This document shows, one piece after another, positions 14,918-22,752 of a DNA stretch of 64,000 bases. This DNA comes from a virus. Position 1 is the stretch's first letter. Every line of letters begins with the position of its first letter. Location: positions 1-64,000 of IMG/VR virus record IMGVR_UViG_3300009503_000030; one strand, written 5' to 3'. The position numbers and the translations under genes are program-made. The notes below the pieces were generated by a model. The model was not told the DNA's origin and ran no database searches. It was given only the letters and a program-made list of their open reading frames with translations.

Positions 14918-16774
14918 ATGGCAACCAGGAACTGCCGGTACGGACTCTTGGCTCCCGTTGAGGGGCGGGACGAGGTGATGCGCCAACTGCGGGTCGCGCA
15001 CGAGGTCTACAATACGCTCGTCCAGTACGAGCGGGAGCGGCGGAAGGCGGTGGCCGATGCGACCCGCGAGACCGACGCGGAGGTCGCGCGGCTGGAGGCG
15101 GAGGTCGAGGGGCTGCTGTCCCGACTGGCGGACCTGCGTGCTGCGATCCAGGCGGCACGGGCCGGCGGTGGGGACAACGCGCGTCTCGCGGAGGCCCAGG
15201 CGGAGGCGCGCGAGTGCCGGCGGCTGCTTGGAGAGGCGAAGGGCGCGCTCCGAGAAACCAAGCGGGTCGCGCGGCAGAACCCCGCGCTGCGGGAGCGACT
15301 CGAGGCCATCAAGGCCGAACACCATCGGCGTCAACTCGCGCTCTACCATGAGGTCGTAGAGGTGGGCAAACGGCTGTACTGGCCCTCGTGGAACGACACG
15401 AAGGCCGCCGTCGAGCAGGCGGCGAAGAAGACGAAGAACGGCGACCTGCGGTTCCGGCGGTGGACCGGCGAGGGGAGCCTGTACACCCAGGTCCAAGGGA
15501 AGCAACCGGTCTGCGAGACGGCGACCTCGCGCTGGGTCCGGATCGACCCAGTGCCGCCCGAGGCGCATGATCCCGCGACGCCGCGCGGAGAGCGCCGGCG
15601 TCTGTGCCGGACCCGCTTCTATCTGCGCATCGGGAGCACGGGTCCACGGGAGGACCCTGTGTTCGCGGTGTTTCCGATGGTCTATCACAGGCCGCTGCCG
15701 GAGGGCGCCGTGATCTGCGGGGCGCGGATCGTCCGGCGCAAGAACGCGGACCGCGAGTACTGGCAGGCCGTGGTGACGGTGGACCTGCCGGATGAGGCCG
15801 CGCAGAAGAGCGGGCCGCGCGTCTGTGCGCTCGACATTGGATGGCGGGACCGGAGGCCCGGGGGCTCCGACGAGCCGCCGCCGCTGCGAGTCGCGGCCTG
15901 GTACGACGGGGACCGGACGGGCGAGGTGCTCGTGGACCCGTCGGTCTTCGAGCGATGTGCGAAGGCGGACGCGATCCGGAGCACGCGGGACCGGATGCTC
16001 GATGACCTGCGGGCGTGGCTCTGCGAGGCGCGCAAGGACCTTCCCGAGCACTTGGCGGAGGCGCTCGCGGGCTGTGGTCTGTGGCGGGCCGCGGGGAAGT
16101 TCGCGCGGCTGCGCGGGCTTCTGAGTTCCGGCGATGTGCCGGCGGAAGTGCGAGACCGGTTCCTCGCGTGGTATCACCGCGACCGGCACCTTTGGCAATA
16201 CGAGCACGGCATGAGGTTGAACGCGATCCGCGACCGCGACAACGCCTATCGGATCGCGGCGAAGCGGTTCGCCCAGGAGTACGACGTGCTGATCGTCGAG
16301 GCGACGGGCACGCCGCAGAAGGAGCGGGACCCGAAGGCGCCGGCGGCGATGGACCTGCGGCCCTTGATCAAGGAGCCGGACCCCGAGGACGCGCCGCCGC
16401 GAGACCAGCAGCGCGAAAGGAAAGAGAACAAGGCGCACCACCAGCGGTTCATCGCGGCGGCAGGGACGTTCAGGCGCTACCTGTTGGAAGCCGCGGCCAA
16501 GTACGGGACGCGCGTGGTGATGGTTCCGTGCGAGCAGACGACGTTGGAGTGCTGGGTCTGCGGGGCGAAGTACGAGTTCGACCGGTGGCCGCTGATGCAC
16601 GAGTGCGAGTCCTGCGGTACGACCTGGGACCAAGACCAGAACGCCGCGCGGAACCTGTTTGCGAGGGGCGCTGTGGCGGCGAAAGGGCCAGGGCCGCTCG
16701 AAGTGCAAGGAAAACCGCGACTTCCGCGATGGCATAAGCGCCACAAAGCGTACCGCGAGGGCGGGGCGGGGTGA
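14918..16774 (+). CDS. cas12m: Cas12m-like type V CRISPR effector (V-M / V-U1)
   Basis: 618 aa from ATG 14918 (AAAGGAGG). N-terminal half: long coiled coil (about 45-155), then LYWPSWNDTKAAVEQAAKKT, matching the YWASFNTVLDHHKTAV region of Cas12m as I recall it. RuvC-I CALDIGWRD (D306), bridge region FLAWYHRDRHLWQYEHGMRL, RuvC-II LIVEATGTPQK (E461), zinc site C545/C548/C563/C566, and RuvC-III DQDQNAARN (D573). Characterised Cas12m proteins bind DNA under crRNA guidance and silence without cutting, with altered RuvC residues; here all three acidic residues are present. A CRISPR array starts 56 bp downstream; no cas1, cas2 or cas4 is nearby. Likely role: RNA-guided interference against competing mobile DNA. 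A related phage-encoded type V subtype cannot be excluded without phylogeny. Confidence 0.88.
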   Translation: MATRNCRYGLLAPVEGRDEVMRQLRVAHEVYNTLVQYERERRKAVADATRETDAEVARLEAEVEGLLSRLADLRAAIQAARAGGGDNARLAEAQAEARECRRLLGEAKGALRETKRVARQNPALRERLEAIKAEHHRRQLALYHEVVEVGKRLYWPSWNDTKAAVEQAAKKTKNGDLRFRRWTGEGSLYTQVQGKQPVCETATSRWVRIDPVPPEAHDPATPRGERRRLCRTRFYLRIGSTGPREDPVFAVFPMVYHRPLPEGAVICGARIVRRKNADREYWQAVVTVDLPDEAAQKSGPRVCALDIGWRDRRPGGSDEPPPLRVAAWYDGDRTGEVLVDPSVFERCAKADAIRSTRDRMLDDLRAWLCEARKDLPEHLAEALAGCGLWRAAGKFARLRGLLSSGDVPAEVRDRFLAWYHRDRHLWQYEHGMRLNAIRDRDNAYRIAAKRFAQEYDVLIVEATGTPQKERDPKAPAAMDLRPLIKEPDPEDAPPRDQQRERKENKAHHQRFIAAAGTFRRYLLEAAAKYGTRVVMVPCEQTTLECWVCGAKYEFDRWPLMHECESCGTTWDQDQNAARNLFARGAVAAKGPGPLEVQGKPRLPRWHKRHKAYREGGAG

Positions 16775-16830
16775 ACCGCTCGAAAAGCGGGACGTAGGTC
16801 ATTGAAAACATTATCTGTGCTGCGGGTGCT
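16775..16830 (+). promoter_or_regulatory. CRISPR leader
   Basis: 56 bp between the effector stop and repeat 1. It holds a small CCGCTCGAAAAGCGG hairpin and a TTGAAAACATTATC stretch that is AT-richer than the surroundings. A promoter is likely but no clear -10 is seen; the array may be co-transcribed with the effector gene. Confidence 0.5.
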
Positions 16831-17568
16831 GTGGAAAGGGTATCTCTGGACCTTACAATCAGAGACAAAAAGCGCAAGTGAAACGCGCCCTCGACCGGCT
16901 GCGGGTGGAAAGGGTATCTCTGGACCTTACAATCAGAGACTCCGGCGACCGCCAGGATCGGGTACGGGTGCGGGCCGAGTGGAAAGGGTATCTCTGGACC
17001 TTACAATCAGAGACTCGAGTGCACCCGACGGCCCCGGACCCGGTACACCCGCGTGGAAAGGGTATCTCTGGACCTTACAATCAGAGACCTCGCGGTCGGA
17101 CGGCTACACCCCTGGCTACACCCCGTGGAAAGGGTATCTCTGGACCTTACAATCAGAGACCCGGACTGGCTCTCCGACGCGCTCTGTGCGCTCGCGAGTG
17201 GAAAGGGTATCTCTGGACCTTACAATCAGAGACCGGCGCGAGCCGCACAACGGACACCCCGCCCCCCGTCGCAAGGGTATCTCGACACCTTCGAAGTCGA
17301 GACCGAGTGCCCCGGACCCCGTGCACGTGCGGCAAAGGTATCTCGACACCTTGGGAGTCGAGACACGCACCGGCACCGGCGCCGCGTCCGGACGCGAGAG
17401 TGGCAAAGGTATCTCGGCACCTTTGAAGTCGAGACGGGGTAGGTCGCGCCGCACACGCCGCACCGCAGCCGCATGGAAAGGGCATCTCGACGCCTTTGAA
17501 GACGAGACATGGTGGCGGCGCATCCAGCCTAGGTTGAAAGGGCATCTCGACGCCTGTGAGGTCGAGAC
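16831..17568 (+). CRISPR. CRISPR array, 11 repeats, 10 spacers
   Basis: Repeats of 36 bp start at 16831, 16905, 16979, 17053, 17125, 17198, 17268, 17329, 17400, 17473 and 17533. The first six are identical: GTGGAAAGGGTATCTC, then TGGACCTTACAATCAGAGAC. Repeats 7-11 diverge toward the distal end but keep the hairpin: TCTCTG/CAGAGA in 1-6 becomes TCTCGAC/GTCGAGA in 7 and 8, a compensatory change. Spacers 1-6 are 34-38 nt; spacers 7 and 10 are only 25 and 24 nt. The leader is on the effector side. A further partial repeat end (GAAGTCGAGAC) follows at 17569. Open frames across this region are translations of the array. Confidence 0.97.
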
Positions 17569-17604
17569 GAAGTCGAGACGAATCGGTCGTGCGCGACACG
17601 CGGA

Positions 17605-18219
17605 TCAGCGCCGTGGATCGGGCCGTAGCAACTCCGTGCCATCCGGAAGGGTGATCGCAAGATTGCCATCTGCACGCTTGCGCCACTCCAACTCCTCGAC
17701 CCGCGCCCGTACCTCTCCCTCCCCAGGGCCGACCACCAGATAGACGCTGTCAACCGGACGACCACGGTGGTGCTGGACCAACAGCGTGCCTGGTGGGAGA
17801 GGCCCAGTGATCGTGACACGACGTGTTGATGCGTTGTACGCATTGAAAGCGGGCATACGCTCATCGCCGAAGTAGGACCAGGAACTCGCTCCAGGCCGCC
17901 AGGCCATCCGATACCACTCAGGGCCGTTCCCCTTTGCATTCTGGTCTCGCACCGCCGCGCGAATCGAGTAGGTGTGCTCGTCTGGTGGTACGCGGCCTTC
18001 CCGCGCGTACTGCGTCGCGAGGGTCAATGGGTCGGGCTTCTGCGGTGCCGGTGCGGGCTCAGGGGGCGGCTCCTCTGGCTGGACAATCTCTTCGCGCATC
18101 GGGTGTGGGATGTCGTCGAGCCGCACCCAGTAGGTCCGCGCAACTCCATCGCGCCCGACGATCTTGACCGGTACGAGACCAGGGCCAGGCCCGGCGTGAA
18201 AGGCTTTCTGCGTGTCCAT
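17605..18219 (-). CDS. Hypothetical protein with shared N-terminal module
   Basis: 204 aa from ATG 18219 after GGGAAGGAGGTGGCC. Residues 14-35 (VPVKIVGRDGVARTYWVRLD) match the module at the start of the CCA-adding enzyme (VWLVRSDGRVQRYWVKMD) and, more distantly, of two proteins at 3.9-5.7 kb. A Pro/Glu linker follows (about 45-62), then an alpha/beta domain ending in a beta-rich segment (VTITGPLPPGTLLVQHH, AITLPDGTELL). Not otherwise recognised. Last gene of the leftward terminase operon, ending 37 bp from the CRISPR array. Confidence 0.6.
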   Translation of the reverse strand: MDTQKAFHAGPGPGLVPVKIVGRDGVARTYWVRLDDIPHPMREEIVQPEEPPPEPAPAPQKPDPLTLATQYAREGRVPPDEHTYSIRAAVRDQNAKGNGPEWYRMAWRPGASSWSYFGDERMPAFNAYNASTRRVTITGPLPPGTLLVQHHRGRPVDSVYLVVGPGEGEVRARVEELEWRKRADGNLAITLPDGTELLRPDPRR

Positions 18220-18279
18220 GGCCACCTCCTTCCCAACGTGCCGCCGTTGCGCAGAGGCAGCGGCACCCATCAGGATAAT

Positions 18280-19920
18280 CTATCGCATGTTCTCTGAGGA
18301 TGAAAGCCCCAGCAGAAGTTCCTCCACCATGTCCTCGGCGCTTGCACCAGCGCCATCGAGCAGCCTGTCGGAGAGCTCCTGCTTCGCGATCAAGAGGCTT
18401 GCGAGACGCTGGTCAATGGTCCCGTCAATCACCAGGTGGTAGACGTTCACGGGGTCCGTCTGTCCAAGCCGGTGTATCCGGTCTTCGGCCTGCGTGATGT
18501 TTGCCGGAACCCAGTCAAGTTCCGCGAACACGGCGACTCGCGCGGCGGTCAACGTGAGCCCGACACCTGCCGCGGTAATCGAGCCGATGAAAACGCGGGT
18601 TCCGGCGGCTGTCTGAAAACGCTCAACGAGGCCGTCCCGCTCCTTCTGTGGGGTCTCCCCCGTCAAGACCACGGCCCCGTAGTCCCGTAGCCGTTCTGCC
18701 AAGATCGCAATCACGTCCTGATGATGCGCGAAGACCACGACCTTCCGCTCGGAGTCGAGGATGTCCGCCACCCACTCCGCGACAACCGGCGCCTTCGCGA
18801 GGGCCGTGGTGTGGCGGACGCGGCTGATCTCGGTGAGCGCGATACGACGGGCCTCCCGAAGGCGCGCGACCGCCTGGGCGTATGCGGTCGTGTCGTCAGG
18901 AGCCGCCTGGACCGCCTCCTGGGAAGGGCATCGCGACGCCTTGAAGAGCGAGACGTGCAGGGTTCGCAAGCAGAGCCCGTGCTTCTCCCAGAGCACCCGT
19001 TCGCAAGACAGGTCCACGGAGTCCGGTGGCGAGAGAATGACGAGCGACCGGCGCTTCGGGGGGAGTTGCGACAGCACGTCCCTCTTCAGCCGGCGGATCA
19101 TGATGGTCTCGCGGAGAATGGATGCGAGTTCCTCGATATTGGAGGCCCCGTCGGCCCTCCAGATCGAGCGCTGCACGCGGCCCTTCGTCCAGATGGTTTC
19201 GGTGTGCCCTGCGCAGTAGCGGACCTCGAACTGATGACGGGACCGCCAGCGTCCTGGGTCCAGCGCTTGGAGCGTGGTGTAGAGCTCGGCTGGGCGATTG
19301 AGGACTGGGGTCCCCGTCAAGAAGATGCGCCGTGATGCGGCGTGGACGAGGCCGCGTTGTCCGGCGGACGCCGTGTACCAGCGCCCGTATGCGTTCTTGC
19401 GGTAGCGCGGCGGGACGCCGCAGATCGCGCGCGTCTGCTGGGCGTCGGGGTTCTTCAACCGGTGCGACTCGTCCACAATGAGCAGGTCCCAATGCTGCAT
19501 GAGCATTGACAGTCGCATTGGATCGCGGACCTGCTCGTAGTTGGTGATGGCGAGGAGATTGCCGTCGGGCGGCACGGGGCCATCCACGATGACCACATCG
19601 AAGGGTCGCACGAGCCAACGGCGCGCCTCGTAGGCCCAGTTGGTCTTGAGCGTCGCGGGGCAGATTACGAGCACCCGTCGGATCGCGGGGTCCGCGTTGA
19701 CCAGTCCAAGCGCCTGGATGGTCTTGCCCGTGCCCATCTCGTCGGCGATCAGAGCGTTTTGTCTCGCAAGACAGAAGGCGATGCCCTCCTCCTGGAAGGG
19801 GAGGTAGTGCAACCCGTCGGGAGCGGGGATTGGGGGTCGGGCGGTGGTGAACGCTGGTTGGGGGGAGAACTTGGGAGGTCCGCCCGACCCCGCGGTGGGT
19901 CCAGTGGGGTATCCCATCAT
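18280..19920 (-). CDS. SNF2-family DNA helicase/translocase
   Basis: 546 aa from ATG 19920, overlapping the XRE stop (ATGA). Superfamily 2 motifs: LIADEMGTGKTIQ (I), LVICPATLKTNW (Ia), LLIVDESHRLKN (II, DESH), IFLTGTPVLNRP (III), VVVFAHHQDVI (IV), VFIGSITAAGVGLTLTAA (V), and QAEDRIHRLGQ (VI). This is the SMARCAL1/HARP-like pattern common in phages. Role: ATP-driven DNA translocation, possibly in fork remodelling. Odd: a solitary CRISPR-repeat-like element (18920-18954) lies inside the gene, antisense to it, and encodes LHVSLFKASRCPSQ between the two RecA lobes. Confidence 0.92.
   Translation of the reverse strand: MMGYPTGPTAGSGGPPKFSPQPAFTTARPPIPAPDGLHYLPFQEEGIAFCLARQNALIADEMGTGKTIQALGLVNADPAIRRVLVICPATLKTNWAYEARRWLVRPFDVVIVDGPVPPDGNLLAITNYEQVRDPMRLSMLMQHWDLLIVDESHRLKNPDAQQTRAICGVPPRYRKNAYGRWYTASAGQRGLVHAASRRIFLTGTPVLNRPAELYTTLQALDPGRWRSRHQFEVRYCAGHTETIWTKGRVQRSIWRADGASNIEELASILRETIMIRRLKRDVLSQLPPKRRSLVILSPPDSVDLSCERVLWEKHGLCLRTLHVSLFKASRCPSQEAVQAAPDDTTAYAQAVARLREARRIALTEISRVRHTTALAKAPVVAEWVADILDSERKVVVFAHHQDVIAILAERLRDYGAVVLTGETPQKERDGLVERFQTAAGTRVFIGSITAAGVGLTLTAARVAVFAELDWVPANITQAEDRIHRLGQTDPVNVYHLVIDGTIDQRLASLLIAKQELSDRLLDGAGASAEDMVEELLLGLSSSENMR
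18920..18954 (+). repeat. Solitary CRISPR-repeat-like element inside the SNF2 gene
   Basis: TGGGAAGGGCATCGCGACGC then CTTGAAGAGCGAGAC, closest to array repeat 10. It is in the orientation of the array, so helicase mRNA carries its complement (an anti-repeat). Stem partly degraded (TCGC/GCGA). Confidence 0.8.
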
Positions 19921-20228
19921 CCTCCTTTTCGGCGCGTGATGCAAGCGCCGTCATCACGATGCGTTCCGACGAGTTCATCGAGGCACACGTCGAGGACATG
20001 CGCCAGCAGCACCATGTCGGTGGCCGATGGGACGGTGCGCTCCGTCTCCCAGTTGGCGATGGTATTGATCGAGACGCGCCGACCGGTGTATTCGGCGAAG
20101 GCCGCGGCCAGGTCCTTGCGGCGCCAAGAGCGGGCCTCGCGATGGTGGCGGAGAAGCACGCCGCAGAAGGTCTCGACTTTGAAGGCGTCGCGATGCCCTT
20201 TCCATTTGGGCCTGTGCATCAGAGACAT
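19917..20228 (-). CDS. XRE-family HTH regulator, N terminus built from a CRISPR-like repeat
   Basis: 103 aa from ATG 20228. Residues 31-90 form a Cro/CI-type HTH: RRKDLAAAFAEYTGRRVSIN, TIANWETERTVPSATDM, VLLAHVLDVCLDELVG. Residues 8-20 (KWKGHRDAFKVET) are encoded by a full 36-bp CRISPR-repeat-like element (20170-20205) in frame, so the element either gave rise to or was inserted into the N terminus. The gene lies between the terminase-proximal small gene and the SNF2 helicase; probably a regulator within the leftward operon. Confidence 0.75.
   Translation of the reverse strand: MSLMHRPKWKGHRDAFKVETFCGVLLRHHREARSWRRKDLAAAFAEYTGRRVSINTIANWETERTVPSATDMVLLAHVLDVCLDELVGTHRDDGACITRRKGG
20170..20205 (-). 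repeat. Solitary CRISPR-repeat-like element at the start of an XRE gene
   Basis: On the minus strand ATGGAAAGGGCATCGCGACG then CCTTCAAAGTCGAGAC, a full 36 nt. It matches array repeats 10-11. Stem TCGCGAC/GTCGAGA has one mismatch. Confidence 0.85.
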
Positions 20229-20464
20229 TCGTCGGCCTCCAACAGTTCCAACGAGCGTAGCGCCGCGGCCCGTTGTGGCGCGAGTCGCGGGTCGTCCTCG
20301 TAGGGTGAGGGACGGTACGGCGGGTGTGGGACGACGGAGAGGACGGGGCGCAAGGCGTCGAGCACCCGACGCGCCGCCGCGATATCGCGGTCGGACGGTG
20401 GTCCAGACAGACGGTCGCCGTACCAGTTGAGGATCACGAGATACTCTAGGGCGTCTTGAGTCAT
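20219..20464 (-). CDS. Small hypothetical protein, 81 aa
   Basis: Starts at ATG 20464 overlapping the terminase stop. Contains NWYGDRLSGPPSDRDIAAAR and a Pro-rich middle. Not recognised. Overlaps the XRE gene start by 10 bp. Confidence 0.6.
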   Translation of the reverse strand: MTQDALEYLVILNWYGDRLSGPPSDRDIAAARRVLDALRPVLSVVPHPPYRPSPYEDDPRLAPQRAAALRSLELLEADECL

Positions 20465-22410
20465 CAGTACACCTCTGCGACTTCATCAAAATCGCTGAGC
20501 GCTGGCAACCCGATCTGCCGCGCCAGGTCCCAGGTGAGGCGCGTCGGGAACGGGTCTGTGGATTCATCACGAGTTTCAATGGGGCCGGCGGGGGTGAATG
20601 CCGTTCGGTTCTTCAAGAGGTTTCCCGCGAGCCAGAACAGGGACACGTAGAAGCGCGTGAGGCGGCCCTTGTTTGCGAGACGCCGTTTCCTCTGAATCCA
20701 GTCGGTGAACATCGGGTCTCGGATTCGGATGAGGTCCTGGGCGTAGGCGGTGGCTGCTTGATGGTCGGTCAGAGCGATCTCGTAGTTGTGGGTGACGAGT
20801 TTGTTGCCGTACTGCGATGGGTCTGTGATCTGCGACTCGTAGGCGACGTAAGCCTCTGGATTCGTGTGGGTCACGGGGTCGTAGAGGGTGACGTACACGA
20901 TGTCGTCCCGCACGTAGACCGTGGACATGTTGGAGCGGCCCCAGATGGCGACCACGTAGGGTCCGGTGAAGGACTGCGTGTCGAGGGTGGCGGTGTCGGC
21001 CTCCAGGAGCGCTGGGCGGAGTTGGGTAGCAACGCGCCAGGCGATGAGCATGGCGCTCACGAGGTCGGGGAGGTGCTTCTCGCGGGTCGTGGCGATGAGC
21101 GCCTCGATGAGGTGGGAGAGACCGCTTGCGTCTCGCGCGAAGAAGAGCCGACCGGCGTTCATCTGGTGCGCCGCGATCTCGAGGTCCCCCCCGACGCGAT
21201 ACACGGAGGCGCCGGTGTGGATGGGGATCACGGCTGTACCTGGCAGGACATCGGAGAGGAAGGAGGCCACCATATCCTGGACGGCGTTGTTCTCGACGCC
21301 GATGACGAGCCTGGGGAAGCGCTCGGAGAGCGCCTTGAGGCGTCCGACGAGTCCGCCGGCGGTCCAGTGTCCGGAGGCGACGGACAGGACGAAGCAGCGG
21401 AGGTCGGAGATGCCGAGCACGCAGATCGCGGACTCGGTGGGGCCGTTGGGCGCCGCGAGGTCCACGCCGGCGATCACCATGTCCTCGCCAAGCGGGGTCC
21501 AGATGCGGGCGTTGTACGCCTGACCGCGAGACCTGGCGAGGGCGATGGACTCGTCGGTGAAGACGCGGGTATCCTCTTCTGGGGGGAGGGTCAGGAGGTA
21601 CTGGCGCGCCCATTCTTGCGGCGTGGTCTTCGACTGGCGCTCGGCTACGCGCTCAGGGGTCCAGTGGGAGGGCCAGAGGGGCGTGCCGCTGTCATCCACA
21701 ACAGGGAAGGTGCGGGCGACGTATCCGAGGTCGCGGACGAGGCGGTGCAGCACGTCATCCTTGTGCCACTTGACGCCGACGGCGATCACCCGCCCGACCT
21801 CGGAGAGGCGGGTGAGGTACGAGGCGTTGACGAACTCCCAGATTTTGTCTCGCTGGTACGCGGTGGCGGTGTTCTGAGGGGACAGGATGTCGTCGAGAAT
21901 GAGAAGGTCCACGCGCGCTCCAAGAATCTGGCCGTTGATGCCGATGGCCTGGTACGATGGGTCCTTTGAGACGATGGGCCGTGTAATCGTGAACACGCCG
22001 TCGGACCACGGGTGCGCGGGCCGCACGTTCGGGAAGACGCGGTGGTAGATTTTGTTCCTCTCGACGGTTTCCTTGATGAACCGCCCGAACTTGATGGCCT
22101 GGCGTTCGGTGGCCGAGACCACAACGATCCGGAGGTTCGGGTTGCGAGACAGGACCCATAGAGGGATGAGCTGGGAGCAGTGGACGCTCTTTCCATGCTC
22201 CGGTGCGGCCCAGATCACGCTGTATTTCTGCGTGGAGAGGAGGCGCAACCATTCGTATTGGAAGGGGGCCACCTCGAGCATCCGACCGCGCTCGTCGCGG
22301 AAGCAGGTGGACACCCAGATCGGGTAGGACCGGCGGGCGGCGGGCAGGATGCGCGATTCGAACACGTCTGGGGCGACGTGTGGGCGGAGTGGGGCCTTGA
22401 GGTGGTGCAT
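20464..22410 (-). CDS. terL: Terminase large subunit
   Basis: 648 aa from ATG 22410. N-terminal ATPase: VIWAAPEHGKSVHCSQLIPL (Walker A variant), then IVVVSATERQAIKFG, Walker B VDLLILDDILSPQNT, and coupling motif GRVIAVGVKWHKDD. C-terminal nuclease (RNase H fold): VIAGVDLAAPNG (first Asp), VIGVENNAVQDM (Glu), then LVSAMLIAWR region. Packages DNA into the prohead by translocation and cutting. Unusual extra 200 residues at the C terminus (from about 450), beta-rich and not recognised. First gene of the leftward operon behind control region 2. Confidence 0.92.
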   Translation of the reverse strand: MHHLKAPLRPHVAPDVFESRILPAARRSYPIWVSTCFRDERGRMLEVAPFQYEWLRLLSTQKYSVIWAAPEHGKSVHCSQLIPLWVLSRNPNLRIVVVSATERQAIKFGRFIKETVERNKIYHRVFPNVRPAHPWSDGVFTITRPIVSKDPSYQAIGINGQILGARVDLLILDDILSPQNTATAYQRDKIWEFVNASYLTRLSEVGRVIAVGVKWHKDDVLHRLVRDLGYVARTFPVVDDSGTPLWPSHWTPERVAERQSKTTPQEWARQYLLTLPPEEDTRVFTDESIALARSRGQAYNARIWTPLGEDMVIAGVDLAAPNGPTESAICVLGISDLRCFVLSVASGHWTAGGLVGRLKALSERFPRLVIGVENNAVQDMVASFLSDVLPGTAVIPIHTGASVYRVGGDLEIAAHQMNAGRLFFARDASGLSHLIEALIATTREKHLPDLVSAMLIAWRVATQLRPALLEADTATLDTQSFTGPYVVAIWGRSNMSTVYVRDDIVYVTLYDPVTHTNPEAYVAYESQITDPSQYGNKLVTHNYEIALTDHQAATAYAQDLIRIRDPMFTDWIQRKRRLANKGRLTRFYVSLFWLAGNLLKNRTAFTPAGPIETRDESTDPFPTRLTWDLARQIGLPALSDFDEVAEVY

Positions 22411-22505
22411 CGTACCCTCGCTCCCAATATCTTGACACTACGGCGGGCGGTGGTCAAGTGGCGGAGACCGGCCACGGACGCGGGGATGCGCGGCGAGATG
22501 CGGAA

Positions 22506-22541
22506 AACCGCATGGTTGGGCCAGATGTGCGTGTCCCCAGG
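22506..22541. promoter_or_regulatory. Conserved 36-bp block, copy 2
   Basis: AACCGCATGGTTGGGCCAGA followed by TGTGCGTGTCCCCAGG; aligned with the copies at 11727 and 32297. Confidence 0.7.
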
Positions 22542-22695
22542 TTGAAAGATGTGTAATGACGCGGACTTACGGAACACGGCCAGTTGCGGGCGAAAAAATC
22601 CGATGGTTGAAAAACGCCCATGATATCGCGTGGTTAGAATATCGCGAAAAAAAGTTCTTGCGTACCGCGCGACGGGTGCGAAAATGGGGGTGGAA

Positions 22696-22752
22696 GGCGG
22701 CGCTGCCGCCAGACCCCCGCATGGGGCGGGGGTTGAAAAGGAGGGAAGGAAG
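22696..22752 (+). promoter_or_regulatory. Tandem-hairpin 5' leader, copy 2
   Basis: Hairpin I GGCGG/CCGCC (22696-22710), hairpin II CCCCC/GGGGG (22714-22732), then TTGAAAAGGAGGGAAGG before ATG 22753. The first hairpin starts 10 bp after the -10 hexamer, so it lies at the 5' end of the RNA. Confidence 0.8.

Larger units (their letters stand above)
22411..22752. promoter_or_regulatory. Divergent control region 2
   Basis: 342 bp without genes. Leftward candidate promoter TTGACC with CAAGAT (weak), conserved block at 22506, GCGGACTTACGG, GATATCGCG and ATATCGCG operator-like sites (22615-22650), rightward promoter TTGCGT (22658), 17-bp spacer, AAAATG, then the tandem-hairpin leader. Confidence 0.7.

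Noticed and set aside
14720-16744. 674-aa antisense ORF over the Cas12m-like gene
   Set aside because: High-GC shadow; Arg/Pro-rich with no domain, no RBS.
17268-17568. Distal repeats as a separate second array
   Set aside because: Spacing and orientation continue from repeat 6, so a single decaying array is simpler.
16802-17743. Long open frames across the CRISPR array encoding repeats of KGYLWTLQSET and VERVSLDLTIRD
   Set aside because: They are translations of the repeats, which have no start site of their own; the repeat spacing and leader identify an array.
18280-19920. Cas3-like helicase belonging to the CRISPR locus
   Set aside because: Motifs are SNF2 type (DESH, RIHRLGQ), there is no HD domain, and it belongs to the terminase operon.
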